64,000 nt of DNA from Mermis nigrescens (taxonomy: Eukaryota; Nematoda; Enoplea; Mermithida; Mermithidae), in the NCBI GenBank assembly GCA_036768485.1, contig JAVLUZ010000407.1, positions 1 through 64,000 on the forward strand, in the 5' to 3' direction. A model generated the notes under the pieces. The model saw nothing but the letters and a program-made list of their open reading frames with translations, made no database searches and was not told the DNA's origin. Shown here one piece after another: positions 11,389 through 61,471 of this stretch (position 1 is its first letter; each line of letters starts with the position of its first letter). The position numbers were made by a program, and so were the translations under genes.

Positions 11389-13637
11389 ATAGGTAGCGCG
11401 TTAGCGCGTACCTATAATATACTTGGGTACCCCCAACACCTGGGCACCCCCTACAGCTATAACGGGACACTTCTGGAAGGTGCGGTTTTTTTTAAAAGAA
11501 AGATAATAAAAAAATTCGCTGCCCGTGTTTTTTGTTTTTCTTGAAACTCAAAATTGACTGTGTAAAGAAGGTGTAAAGTTTTTGTGTAACGTTATAACAT
11601 AGGACAAATTTTGGGACCTTTTTACTGCGGCACGTGGACAACTGAGTATTGATGACTCGAAGGATTGAACAGAATAGGATAATAGAGGGATGAATTCTAC
11701 AGATGACACTTTTTTTGTTTTTTGAAATTCGCATTATTTATCGAACGGCAGTGTAAAGATGGCGAAAATCTGGGGGTGAAAAAGCACTTTTTGGTCGAGT
11801 TTTCAACCTTCCTATGTCCGATACTAACTCCGGTTATGAGGTTTTTAAAATGTTTTCTGACAGAAATGTAGAGCGGATCAAGGGCTACATTCTGCATATA
11901 AGCAAAGTCTTCTATGCTCCATGGTGAGTTAGATCCTGGGGTTTAAAGTTTACACTCTAGTGGATGGTGTAAAAAAACGGATTTTAACTAAGATTTCTCT
12001 GCCAAATTTTTCCGCTTATAAGTCAGTGCAAATCGAAGACAGCATTAATAAAGTGCCTCACAGGGGCTAAACATCGCAGCAAACCGCATTTAAAAAAACG
12101 CAATATTGAGTTATTTATGGGGGTGTAAAGTTCGAAATCAGAGGTAAAAAATGGGCTAAAAAACACGTTTTTTCCGAAGTTTGATTGATAAATCATGCCA
12201 AATAATTTTTGCAACAGAATTTTGGCACACAGGAATGTACTACGATTTAAAAGCTACAAATTGTACCAAACCGAATTTCTTTAAACTCAATGGGGAGTTC
12301 GGTACGGAATTTTAAAGTTTACAGTGTTCTAAATGATGGAAAATACGTTTTTGTTGCGTTTTTTGTTCGCCACTTTTTCCGTCCAGAAGTCGGGATAAGT
12401 CTAATAGAATAAAAATAAAGTGCTTTATATCGGATGCATGTCAAAGCAAATTGTCTATACATTAATATTTAGCGAGTGTAAAGTCAAAAATTTGGAGTCT
12501 AAAATGCGTTTCTGTCTTGTTTTTTCTGCCTGCTTCTCCGGATACGAGTCAGGGACACGTTTATCAAGTCTAGAAATGGACCAGGAACCAAATTTGATAT
12601 GCCAGTCTGGCATATATGTTTACACTCTACGGTGTTGTAAAGTAGTTTACACCAATTGTTAGTTTGCCCATAGAACATTATGTAGACTTAATTTTTTCAT
12701 AAATATTAATCGTAATATCGGAACAATATCAAAATTACGAATCTGACTAAAATCTTCTTTACACTAGGTGTTTACATGAAGTTTACACTACATATGTATT
12801 TATCTTCGTTTTTGAGCATTCCAGAAACCTAATTTTTTCCTGGAGTCTAGCAGTTTTCAAAGGATCATATGTGAGACGTCACGTAGGTGCGTTTGTTTAC
12901 ATCCAACAGTGATGTAAAGTAGTTTACACTCATTGTTTATATGTCCTCAGACCATTGTAGAGACATAATTTTTTCATGAATGTTGATCATAATATCCGAG
13001 TAATTTTTTACACTGCATGTTAGCCTTTGTTCTAGAGCATTGCAAAATCCGAAATTTTTTCCTGAGATATAAAAATTTACAGGGAATGAAATATATACGT
13101 CAGTTGGGCGCGCTTGCTTACACTCAGCAGTATTGCAAAGTGGTTTAAACCTAATGTTTATTGTCTTTAATACATTATGGACTCATTTTTAAATAAATGT
13201 TGAAAGTAATATGGGAGCAATATCAAAATTACGAATCCGACTAAAATATTCTTTACGCTATGTGTTTGTGTAAAGTTTACATTACGTGTTAACCTTAATT
13301 CGATAGACTTGCAGAGACTTTGTAACTGAAGTCAAGAAATTTTCAAGGATTCATATGTGAGACATCAATTAAGTGAGTTTGTTTACCCTCAAAAGTAATC
13401 TAAAGTGATTTAAAAATTATGTTCAAGTGTCCTTAGATCATTGAAGAGATGTAATTTTGTCTTATATGGGTTGCATTAAAGTTAAATCCTTCTTAGCCGT
13501 GTTTATAATATGTTTCACAAAATCTTGCACATGGAGAGCTATCGTTTAATTGATGTAAATTGCCTGCAAAAGTGGTTTAAAATGAACCAGCAATCACACT
13601 ACTGTGCACAGAAGTCGACAAAGATATGTAGCTTTGT
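11389..13637 (+). mobile_element. Family E, copy 2 (right part missing)
   Basis: Starts with the hairpin end after a short (TA)n and follows E copy 1 closely until TAGCTTTG at about 13637. There the sequence jumps back to TACTTGGGTACCCC, the start of the next copy. Confidence 0.85.
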
Positions 13638-16321
13638 ACTTGGGTACCCCCAACACCTGGGCACCCCCCCCCTACAGCTATAACGGGACACTTCTGGAAG
13701 GTGCGGTTTTTTTTAAAAGAAAGATAATAAAAAAATTCGCTGCCCGTGTTTTTTTGTTTTTCTTGAAACTCAAAATTGACTGTGTAAAGAAGGTGTAAAG
13801 TTTTTGTGTAACGTTATAACATAGGACAAATTTTGGGACCTTTTTACTGCGGCATGTGGACAACTGAGTATTGATGACTCGAAGGATTGAACAGAATGGG
13901 ATAATAGAGGGATGAATTCTACAGATGACACTTTTTTTGTTTTTTGAAATTCGCATTATTTATCGAACGGCAGTGTAAAGATGGCGAAAATCTGGGGGTG
14001 AAAAAGCACTTTTTGGTCGAGTTTTCAACCTTCCTATGTCCGATACTAACTCCGGTTATGAGGTTTTTAAAATGTTTTCTGACAGAAATGTAGAGCGGAT
14101 CAAGGGCTACATTCTGCATATAAGCAAAGTCTTCTATGCTCCATGGTGAGTTAGATCCTAGGGTTTAAAGTTTACACTTTAGTGGATGGTGTAAAAAAAC
14201 GGATTTTAACTAAGATTTCTCTGCCAAATTTTTCCGCTTATAAGTCAGTGCAAATCGAAGACAGCATTAATAAAGTGCCTCACAGGGGCTAAACATCGCA
14301 GCAAACCGCATTTAAAAAAACGCAATATTGAGTTATTTATGGGGGTGTAAAGTTCGAAATCAGAGGTAAAAAATGGGCTAAAAAACACGTTTTTTCCGAA
14401 GTTTGATTGATAAATCATGCCAAATAATTTTTGCAACAGAATTTTGGCACACAGGAATGTACTACGATTTAAAAGCTACAAATTGTACCAAACCGAATTT
14501 CTTTAAACTCAATGGGGAGTTCGGTACGGAATTTTAAAGTTTACAGTGTTCTAAATGATGGAAAATACGTTTTTGTTGCGTTTTTTGTTCGCCACTTTCT
14601 CCGTCCAGAAGTCGGGATAAGTCTAATAGAATAAAAATAAAGTGCTTTATATCGGATGCATGTCAAAGCAGATTGTCTATACATTAATATTTAGCGAGTG
14701 TAAAGTCAAAAATTTGGAGTCTAAAATGCGTTTCTGTCTTGTTTTTTCTGCCTGCTTCTCCGGATACGAGTCAGGGACACGTTTATCAAGTCTAGAAATG
14801 GACCAGGAACCAAATTTGATATGCCAGTCTGGCATATATGTTTACACTCTACGGTGTTGTAAAGTAGTTTACACCAATTGTTAGTTTGCCCATAGAACAT
14901 TATGTAGACTTAATTTTTTCATAAATATTAATCGTAATATCGGAACAATATCAAAATTACGAATCTGACTAAAATCTTCTTTACACTAGGTGTTTACATG
15001 AAGTTTACACTACATATGTATTTATCTTCGTTTTTGAGCATTCCAGAAACCTAATTTTTTCCTGGAGTCTAGAAGTTTTCAAAGGATCATATGTGAGACG
15101 TCACGTAGGTGCGTTTGTTTACATCCAACAGTGATGTAAAGTAGTTTACACTCATTGTTTATATGTCCTCAGACCATTGTAGAGACATAATTTTTTCATG
15201 AATGTTGATCATAATATCCGAGTAATTTTTTACACTGCATGTTAGCCTTTGTTCTAGAGCATTGCAAAATCCGAAATTTTTTCCTGAGATATAAAAATTT
15301 ACAGGGAATGAAATATATACGTCAGTTGGGCGCGCTTGCTTACACTCAGCAGTATTGCAAAGTGGTTTAAACCTAATGTTTATTGTCTTTAAAACATTAT
15401 GGACTCATTTTTAAATAAATGTTGAAAGTAATATGGGAGCAATATCAAAATTACGAATCCGACTAAAATATTCTTTACGCTATGTGTTTGTGTAAAGTTT
15501 ACATTACGTGTTAACCTTAATTCGATAGACTTGCAGAGACTTTGTAACTGAAGTCAAGAAATTTTCAAGGATTCATATGTGAGACATCAATTAAGTGAGT
15601 TTGTTTACCCTCAAAAGTAATCTAAAGTGATTTAAAAATTATGTTCAAGTGTCCTTAGATCATTGAAGAGATGTAATTTTGTCTTAAATGGGTTGCATTA
15701 AAGTTAAATCCTTCTTAGCCGTGTTTATAATATGTTTCACGAAATCTTGCACATGGAGAGCTATCGTTTAATTGATGTAAATTGCCTGCAAAGGTGGTTT
15801 AAAATGAACCAGCAATCACACTACTGTGCACAGAAGTCGACAAAGATATGTAGCTTTATTGTAATCATGTACATTAATAAGCCGTAAAGTGTTAGTATTC
15901 TCTACACCTAGTAGTTGTGTAAAGTTTGCACTATTCATTTGTTGTTAATATGTAGTCTATCCTACAAATTTATTTTACTACCAAATCTAAGCGTTAGTGT
16001 TCCTTACACTTGATATTTGCGTGAAGTTTTTGAATTTTTGCCGAAAAACTTTGTCTTTTAATTTACCAGTATCCCGCCTTTTCCATTTTCTTAAAGTTTA
16101 AAATCTTTTATGATTCTCTTAATAATTTAATGGTAGGTTTTAACTTTAAGTTTCTCTTGGTTTACAACTCTCGCTTAGCAAGCTCATTTTTCAAAACTTT
16201 TTCATAGTGATCAGATTAGTTGCGTTTAGTTTGGAATTGGTGGACGGTCGTTATTTTATTACTCGGCTTAAATAAACCAAGTGACTATCTTTTGATTATT
16301 TTCTTTATCGCAAATTCAAAC

Positions 16322-16425
16322 ACCCTATTTTCAATTTGAAAATTGACCCAATTTTCAATTTGAAAATTGACCCAATTTTCAATTTGAAAATTGATCCAAT
16401 TTTCAATTTGAAAATTGAAAATTGG
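16322..16425. repeat. Palindromic minisatellite inside E, 4 units
   Basis: Four units containing CAATTTTCAATTTGAAAATT, against three in the sister element at 8327-8406. Confidence 0.85.
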
Positions 16426-16735
16426 GTGTTTTCAATTTCAAAAGTCACAACACATTGTGCTTGTGTATTGATTGAGTGAGGATTTGCAATGTGAATTCGT
16501 TGGTTAAATATTTGTGCTTGATTATAAGTGAACTGCACATTAAGAAGAAATAACTTAATGAGTTTTAATTTGAAAATGGATGGTGTCAATAAGGTTGTCT
16601 TGTTTAAAAAGGATAATGCTGATGTTAAGAACAATATTGTTTTCCGCGTTCGTGGACTGTTGTCATTATTGTGGCATATTACTGATTGTGTTTACTGACT
16701 GATGTACTGAAATCACGCTAATTAAAAGTAGTGTA

Positions 16736-17499
16736 CTAGCAAAGAAAAATGCTCCGATGGAACAAAAAAGATGAATATACTTGGAATTGTGGATTATTAT
16801 GGATGTAAAAGGAGGGGACTAGGAAAAATCTACCTAAAGTCGGAAAATCTGCTAAAAATCACACTTTCTCTGAGCAATGCAAAAAATCGATGTATATTCT
16901 GCGGCCTCTAAAAAAGTGTCTTTTTTAAATAATGTTCGAAGTTTCAGATAAGAGTGTATAAACGTAATCTATCAAGGTTACTTTTTTAAATTGCTGGCAC
17001 CTGATTGATAGAAAACTAAGAGGTATTGTATTTAAAGTTCTTTTATTTTGTTATGAGCATTATGGGAAGCAAAGCAGGAGCCGATTGATTAGTGCATTCA
17101 ATCGTTTCGGGCATGCTAGTGTATCTACATTTAGTCTGTTTCAAGTCAACTTACGCGTTTCCTACTGTTTTAAACCAACCATGTCTTCAATTGTCTTCGA
17201 TGTTTGCTATTTCATTCAATTGGCTTGGAAGACTGTTAGTTTACTTAATATCATTTCCATAGCAACTGCATAGCTAACGTGCTGCTGTTTCAATCATTGT
17301 TATGGTTGAATATTTATTTTAATCTGTTGGCCGCAGAATATACATCGATTTTATGCGTTGCTTAGAGAAAGTGTGATTTTTAGCAGATTTTCCGACTTTA
17401 GGTAGATTTTTCCTAGTCCCCTCCTTTTACATCCATAATAATCCACAATTCCAAGTATATTCATCTTTTTTGTTCCATCGGAGCATTTTTCTTTGCTAG
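16736..17499. mobile_element. Inverted-repeat module at right end of E copy 3
   Basis: Same structure as 8716-9478, with arms of about 170 bp ending in CTAGCAAAG and CTTTGCTAG and TA on both sides. Confidence 0.8.
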
Positions 17500-17548
17500 T
17501 ATATATATACATAGGTAGTTATCACGAATGGGCGTAGGTGCTCTGGAC

Positions 17549-17731
17549 CGAAAAAAACACCATTTTTGAACGTTTCTCGTCGAGCTCTATCGATTGGCAT
17601 CAAGAAAAAAAAACCCGGAAAAAGCAAAATTTAAAAATGAAATTCTGGGGAGTGTACATAGCTGGGTTTTTGCCATTTTTCGTTGGGTATTTTGCCTTCC
17701 GGGGAGTGCATACCCCCCACGCCCAGGTACG
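17549..17731 (+). mobile_element. Family A MITE, internally deleted
   Basis: Orthologue of 9526-9782 that lost about 75 bp just inside its left end but keeps both CTCTGGAC duplications (17541-17548, 17732-17739). Confidence 0.82.
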
Positions 17732-18389
17732 CTCTGGACCCCCATAATTAAATTTTTGGCACTTCGTATTGCAATTTTGGCGATTTTCACCCAACGGACC
17801 ATCAGAAATTTTGATGCTGTCCATGCATGATTATAGGTAGTTGGGTATGTACTTTACATGTAGTGTTTTAAACTAATGAGAGAGAAAAGATTACAGAACA
17901 TATATCGAGTTATATGATGACTTTTTGACATTGCTAAGAGGCAAGTCTGCGTCATGCTTATATATCACTTTTGTAGCCTAATTTATGCGAACTAAATTCA
18001 TTTAACAAGCTCTCCAATGAATGAAACAGAACTATAGGTGCGTGCATGCAAGCATATGAATAAATTTACATATGTACAAGTAATTACATAGGTCTGCGGA
18101 AAATTTCTGCTCTGATTCTGTAAAACTGATTCAACATCTGATTAAAATGATAACATTAGTTCTTTGAGCGTTAAAAATAAGTTATTGTACAGTTTCTCGT
18201 TAATTTCCAACAATTTTGAGGAAAACTTTCAGTCCGGCGCCAAAACGGCCGTCGCCAAAACGGCGTCGCCGAAACGGCGTCGCCAAAACGTCCTAGACCG
18301 CCCTTCGGAATGGAACACACTATAGTAGGAAATTAAGGTGAACGGTGGTTTTCTTCAACTTCTCGAACTGAACAGTAAATTAACATTTA

Positions 18390-18534
18390 TAGTCTGATTC
18401 ATTTAACTTTGCGGTTTTCTTTTAAATTTTTTCGCAAGAATACTGTATAATATCATATTTACCGCACTAGTTTAAAACAGTTTTGTAGTCACTTTAAATT
18501 TTTACAAAACCTCAAAGCTAAATGAAACAGACTA
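18390..18534. mobile_element. 145-bp TA-target MITE
   Basis: Ends TAGTCTGATTCATTTAACTT and the complement of AGCTAAATGAAACAGACTA, with TA on both sides. Unit G copy 2 shows the empty site AACATTTAGATAC, which confirms the TA duplication. Confidence 0.88.
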
Positions 18535-18569
18535 TAGATACTTACATCCGCATGGGGGTGAGTACCGTC

Positions 18570-18833
18570 CACACCTGGGCGTGGGGGTTTGGGGGGTATG
18601 CACCCCCAGAAACCAAAATACCCCCCCAGAAATCAAAATAACCCCCAGAATTCAAATTTTGAAAATTTTTTTTCGTCTTTTTCGCAATTTTTTGATGCCA
18701 ATGGATAGTTCTTGATGAGAAACGTCGAAAAATGGTGTTTTTATCGCCATACCACCATTTTTAAAGCCATTTTTCGACCTTCAAAAAAATCTTGCACCCC
18801 TCCCCCCAGAATTTTCTTTGCTGCCCACGTATG
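18570..18833 (-). mobile_element. Family A MITE
   Basis: 264 bp, minus orientation, CACACCTGGGCGTGGG to CCCACGTATG, with a perfect 8-bp duplication GTACCGTC. Confidence 0.93.
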
Positions 18834-18875
18834 GTACCGTCCCGTGAAATCCATCTTTGCATGAAAATTTTTATC

Positions 18876-19139
18876 GGCCTCTTACAGGGACGTAACCAGG
18901 ATGTTATTTTGGGGGTGTCTGAACAGTTTTGGGGGGGTCTCAAATGGTAAAAAACGACATTCAACTTGAAGATGGCTTATTTTCCTTTACTCCCCCTTTG
19001 AATTTTTTTGTGACGATTCCATTTTGGGGGGTCAAAAGACCCCACTGACCCCCTCTGGTTACGTCCATGTCTTAGCTCAGTTGGTTAGAGCGTGGTGCTA
19101 ATAACGCCAAGGTCAACAGTTCGATCCTGTTAGAGGCCA
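18876..19139 (+). pseudogene. tRNA-Ile (AAU) split by a transposon
   Basis: GGCCTCTTA (18876-18884) and the rest of the tRNA from 19075 are separated by a 185-bp insertion. Rejoined, the tRNA has a perfect acceptor stem (GGCCTCT with AGAGGCC), anticodon AAT, intact T arm and discriminator A, with a T5 run right after it that would serve as a Pol III terminator. It matches the copy at 4075 through D arm, anticodon arm and T arm. The break lies at the end of the acceptor stem, so the present copy cannot form a normal tRNA. Confidence 0.85.
18885..19069. mobile_element. Small transposon inside a tRNA gene
   Basis: 185 bp with imperfect inverted ends CAGGGACGTAACCAGG and the complement of CTGGTTACGTCCATG. 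TCTTA flanks both sides. The longer right match suggests an original 8-bp duplication TCTTAGCT with three bases lost at the left. The ends resemble the hAT-type element at 28859-30351. Confidence 0.75.
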
Positions 19140-19765
19140 ACTTTTTCTCATTTCGAGCTTCATATTTTGGCTGAAATTGCGTTACCAGCAATGTAGTCTA
19201 CATCAGAGCCCTGCGCGGACCGAAATTTTTTGACCCGTCCCGCCCTGCCAAGAAAGAAATAAAGCCCGCCCCGCCCCGCAGCTCCTTAGACCCGCCCCGC
19301 CAGTAATGTTACAAAAATTAGGCCCGCCCCGCCCCGCAATTTTTTCATGTAATTCTATGTATCCATTTCTGGTCGAAAAGGAGCCAGAATGCAAGAAGAT
19401 AAAGAACCGGACAATGAGTGATACAAAATCTTCAATGTAAATGAGTGCAATGCAATTTTGTAAATTGAATAAGAGCTAATGTCTTACAGCAATAATCTTT
19501 ATTGGAACAACAATGATGTTACTGTGATAGGTGTAGTTAGGTATGTAGGTAAGCTGCAAAAGGCATAATCTTGCACTGCTGATTGCTCAAATTCTGAGGG
19601 GGTCTGATGGGGCGAAATCGCCAAAACTAGCACAACCAAATCAATTTTGGGGGTCTGCTGGATCCCAGGGGACAACCCAGATCCCAATGCTCGCCATTAC
19701 TCAAATCCTATAGGTGATAGTCTACCTTATGTAAGGACGTAGTGTGTCCCTACATATATAGTAGG

Positions 19766-20011
19766 CATAGGCGGGCAGCACCGAAATTCTGGGGGGGGGG
19801 TGAAAAAATTTTTAAAGGTCAAAAAATGGTCTTAAAAGTGGTCGTATGGCAAAAAAACACAATTTTTCGACGTTTCTCATCAAGCACTATCCAATGGAAT
19901 CAAAAAATTGCTGAAAAAGCAGAAAAAATTTTTCTGGGGGTATTTTGATTTCTGGGGGTATTTCAACTTCTGGGGGTTGCATGCCTTCCAAACCCCCCAC
20001 ACCCACGTGTG
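19766..20011 (+). mobile_element. Family A MITE
   Basis: CATAGGCGGGCAGC to CCCACGTGTG, with approximate 8-bp duplication ATAGTAGG/TATGTAGG. It is nested inside the 19204 element. Confidence 0.85.
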
Positions 20012-20039
20012 TATGTAGGTACCTGCCTACCTATACATA

Positions 20040-20835
20040 CAGGGTGTTTCAAAAAACGAAACCCATATCAGACCTTGTAACTTCGAAGCGAATCGCTCAA
20101 TTCGAATGTAACTTGCTTGAATCAATAGATAAAAACCTTCATAATTATCTTGCAAAGTTTCGTTTTCGCAGCTTTATTTGTTCTTGTACAACGCGCATTT
20201 GTAAAAGTCGTTTTTTTCATTAAATACAATGTGTCGTAAGAAATGAATATGTGTTTGCGACGTTGTAGCTTTAGATCGATTGAACATTTTAGAATACGGT
20301 TTGCTTCAATCAAAAGCTCATTTATCTAGCTAGTTGCCTCTAAATTTTAATTTTATTTTGTTTGTTGGTTCAAGAGCTATTGAGCTTTTGCCTAAGGTCA
20401 CTCCCTCGGCGATTGAGCCAGCAATGACAAAATAAGCAGCGAGTTGCTTGCGCTTGTGAATGACCTAAGGAATGAAATTTGGCGAAAGCTCAATAACTCT
20501 CGAACCAAGTAGCGAAATAGTACGAAAATTTACAAGCTAACAGTTAGACAAACAGGCTTTTGAATAGAGCAGACCGTATTCTAAAATGTTTACTCGATTA
20601 AAAGCTACAACGTTGCAAACACATGATTTACATATTTCTAAACACGCATTGTATTTAATGAAAAAAACGACTTTTACATAATTGCGCGTTGCACAAGAAC
20701 AGAGCAAGCTACGGATACGAAACTTAGCAAGTTTCTTACGAATGTTTTTGTCTATCGTTTAAAACAATTTGCATTGAAGAGCGAGCCGTTGGGAAGTTAC
20801 AAGGTCAAATATGGGTTTCGTTTTTTGAAACACTG
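20040..20835. mobile_element. Foldback Tc1/mariner-like element
   Basis: 796 bp that is complementary to itself along most of its length. Ends are CAGGGTGTTTCAAAAAACG and the complement of CGTTTTTTGAAACACTG. Inner matches include GACGTTGTAGCTTT and AAGCTACAACGTT, and AGAGCTATTGAGCTTT and AAAGCTCAATAACTCT. TA flanks both sides. There is no gene; the two short frames in each arm are not conserved. Confidence 0.85.
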
Positions 20836-21290
20836 TATATATGTAAGCTTATGCATGGTAAAGCTGGATTATTTCAATTTGTATTATTTTAACAGTCCCC
20901 CATGTGTTCTATTTCATTAAGTATTTATTCAAAGGATGAGCAGCAGAGCATTACTTAGAACTATAGTCTATTTCGCGAAACCTTGAGCATGGAAATCAAT
21001 TTCGCGCACGTATCCTTTTGCACAACAAAAATTAAAAAAAAAGAAAGGCCCGCCCCGCCCTGCCAAAATTTTCAGAAAATAAAGTCCGCCCCGCCCCGCT
21101 AGCCGTGTGACCCGCCCCGCAAAAAGCCCGCGCGGGCCTGCGGGGCGGGGCGGGCCGACCCGCCACGCGCAGGGCTCTGGTCTACATACGTATTCAAACA
21201 TGCAACACTTCGTCCAAAGCTCCAAAAATTTATAAACCTTTCGATATAAATTTGGCAAAACTGCTGGATCACTGCGTTTTGCGTGGTGAA

Positions 21291-21553
21291 CATACCTGGT
21301 CGTGGGGGGTATGCAACCCCTGAGAAAACCAAAACACTTCCTGCAGAAACCAAAATAACCCCTAAGAATTCAATTTTTGAAATTTCTTTGTTTTTTCGCA
21401 ATTTCCATTCCAATGGATAGTGCTCGATGAGAAACGTTGAAAAATAATGTTTTTTCCGCCATATGTGCATACCACCATTTATAAGGTCATTTTTTAACCT
21501 TTGAAAAAATCTTGCACTCCCCCAGAACTCAGGTGTCGTGTCACCCACCTATA
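21291..21553 (-). mobile_element. Family A MITE
   Basis: CATACCTGGTCGTGG to ACCCACCTATA, with duplication GTGGTGAA/GTTGTGAA. The empty site in unit G copy 1 (about 4310) reads GCGTCGTGAAACC. Confidence 0.88.
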
Positions 21554-21776
21554 GTTGTGAATCCTTTGGAGCCACAAAAAACGTTACCAACAATTGTATC
21601 CGACCTGACGCAGAAAATATAAAAGTAGGTACGAGTTGTTGCGATCAAAGCGTCCGTTACTTGAATTTTTCAAAAAGATAAGCAGCCTACGTATATAAGA
21701 TTTCATCCTTCCCTATTGTCCGTTCCATTCAAAACGGCCCATACTGTAGCAAAATGTTTTACGGTTCAGTTTGTTA

Positions 21777-21937
21777 TAGTCTGTTTCAAACAAGTTTGGG
21801 CCTAAATTTTAAAAGCTGTCCGACAATAAGTCGACAGATCGCGATTATAGCATTGATTTGATATATAATTATCGTAATCCGTCGGCTTTCGAAAAAAATT
21901 CTCAAAACGTATGCCGAAACTTACGTGAAACAGACTA
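21777..21937. mobile_element. TA-target MITE (as at 4551)
   Basis: TAGTCTGTTTCAAACAAGTT end and complement of GTGAAACAGACTA, with TA flanks. It is the same ancestral insertion as in unit G copy 1. Confidence 0.77.
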
Positions 21938-22203
21938 TAGATGCGCCACATGTTAAGCAAAGCACATTAGACATCAATAAGGAGTTTAAAGCAAACAGCC
22001 GCTACGAGAGAATAATTGAATAAGCCAATTTTTTAAGTGAAAAAGTAATACAGTAATAAGACTTTTGCAAAAATGGGCTGTTCGGAATGGAACGCACTAT
22101 AGTAGGAAATTACGGCAAACGGTGGTTTTCTTCAACTTCTCGAACTGAACATTTAGATACTTAAGTACATCAACACATGGGCGTGCATGGGGTTGGTGTA
22201 CAG

Positions 22204-22433
22204 CATAGGTGGGCAGCACCGAAATTCTGAGGGGGGGTGAAAAAATTTTCAAAGGTCAAAAATGGTCTTAAAAGTGGTCGTATGGCGAAAAAAAACACAA
22301 TTTTTCGATGTTTCTCATTGAGCACTATCCAATGGCATCAAAAAATCGCTAAAAAGCAAAAGAATTCAAAATGTTAATTCTGGGATGGGGGTATTTCAAC
22401 TTCTGGGGGTGCATACCCCCACGCCCACGTGTG
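22204..22433 (+). mobile_element. Family A MITE
   Basis: CATAGGTGGGCAGCACC to CGCCCACGTGTG, with exact 8-bp duplication GTGTACAG. Confidence 0.92.
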
Positions 22434-22461
22434 GTGTACAGTCCCCCGAATCCGGTAGACT

Positions 22462-22705
22462 CATAGGTGGGCGGCACCAAAGTTCTGGGGGAGGGGAAGC
22501 AAGATTTTTTCAAAGGTCGAAAAATGGCATTAAAAATGGTGGTATGGTATGGCTAAAAACACCATTTTCCAACGTTTCTCATCGAGCACTATCCATTGGC
22601 ATCAAAAATTGAAAAAAAAACAAAAAAATCTCAAAAATTGAATGCTGGGGGGTTTGGTTTCTCGGGAAGGGGGGTGCATACCCCAAACCCCCACGCGCAG
22701 GTATG
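22462..22705 (+). mobile_element. Family A MITE
   Basis: CATAGGTGGGCGGCACC to CGCGCAGGTATG, with exact 8-bp duplication GGTAGACT. It lies about 30 bp from the previous A copy. Bases 22714-22985 hold no recognised feature. Confidence 0.92.
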
Positions 22706-22987
22706 GGTAGACTCGCCAAAAATTGATAAAACCAAAATTGATTTTTGGCATGTTTTTTCGGATGTTTACCGGTTTCACACAACTTAGACCCCCAGAATTT
22801 GGCTGTTACCCATGAACACGTACACATGGACACGTGGCGTGTGCAGCACTCTTCGTAGCTAATACGGGGGTCAACCAGTTTTTTTTGACCTGAAGTGGGG
22901 CATACGCTAGAAACGTTAAAATACCAATGTGAAAATGCTAATCGATTTTAAAGGTAGTAAGACGGAGTTATAAAGTGAACATTTACA

Positions 22988-22993
22988 TTTAAT
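22988..22993 (-). promoter_or_regulatory. Possible poly(A) signal of PYROXD1
   Basis: ATTAAA on the minus strand about 50 nt after the stop codon of the PYROXD1 homologue. It is a common variant signal, but in AT-rich DNA it could occur by chance. Confidence 0.35.
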
Positions 22994-23042
22994 GAAAAAC
23001 TACAGACAAATTTCGATGCATTTACGAAACCAAATTGCAGTT

Positions 23043-61471
<38,429 letters not shown>

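Larger units (their letters stand above)
13638..17499 (+). mobile_element. Family E, copy 3 (hairpin end missing)
   Basis: Begins at TACTTGGGTACCCCCAACAC without the left hairpin and runs to the TTTGCTAG right end. With copy 2 it forms a direct duplication of about 2.2 kb (11424-13636 repeated at 13638-15855) that differs at only a few positions. Confidence 0.85.
10726..18300 (+). mobile_element. Non-autonomous hAT-like element F, copy 2
   Basis: 7575 bp with left end ACGAAATGGGACGTTTTGGC and right end CGCCAAAACGTCCTAGACCG. It is flanked by a perfect 8-bp duplication CCCTTCGG (10718-10725 and 18301-18308). The empty site reads GGGCTGTTCGGAATGG in unit G copy 2 near 22076. It differs from copy 1 mainly by lacking the A1 insertion and most of the (AT)n tract and by a 2.2-kb internal direct duplication. 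No transposase is encoded. Confidence 0.87.
19204..21179. mobile_element. hAT-like element with GC-rich ends
   Basis: 1976 bp with perfect 14-bp inverted ends CAGAGCCCTGCGCG and an exact 8-bp duplication GTCTACAT (19196-19203, 21180-21187). About 150 bp next to each end carries CCCGCCCCGC repeats in an AT-rich centre. There is no transposase. It contains an A element (19766) and a foldback element (20040). Apart from those, 19450-19740 and 20836-21000 hold nothing I recognise. Confidence 0.92.
18876..22461 (+). repeat. tRNA-headed tandem unit G, copy 2 (interrupted)
   Basis: The unit body lies at 19075-19203, 21188-21290 and 21562-22203, interrupted by the tRNA insertion, the hAT-like element 19204-21179, and A copies at 21291 and 22204; a further A copy follows at 22462. 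It supplies the empty-site comparison for the two F elements. Confidence 0.78.

Noticed and set aside
11492..12214. Short frames conserved in all E copies (80, 66 and 63 codons)
   Set aside because: Conservation follows overall DNA identity of the copies; frames shift or differ at ends between copies and no motif is visible.
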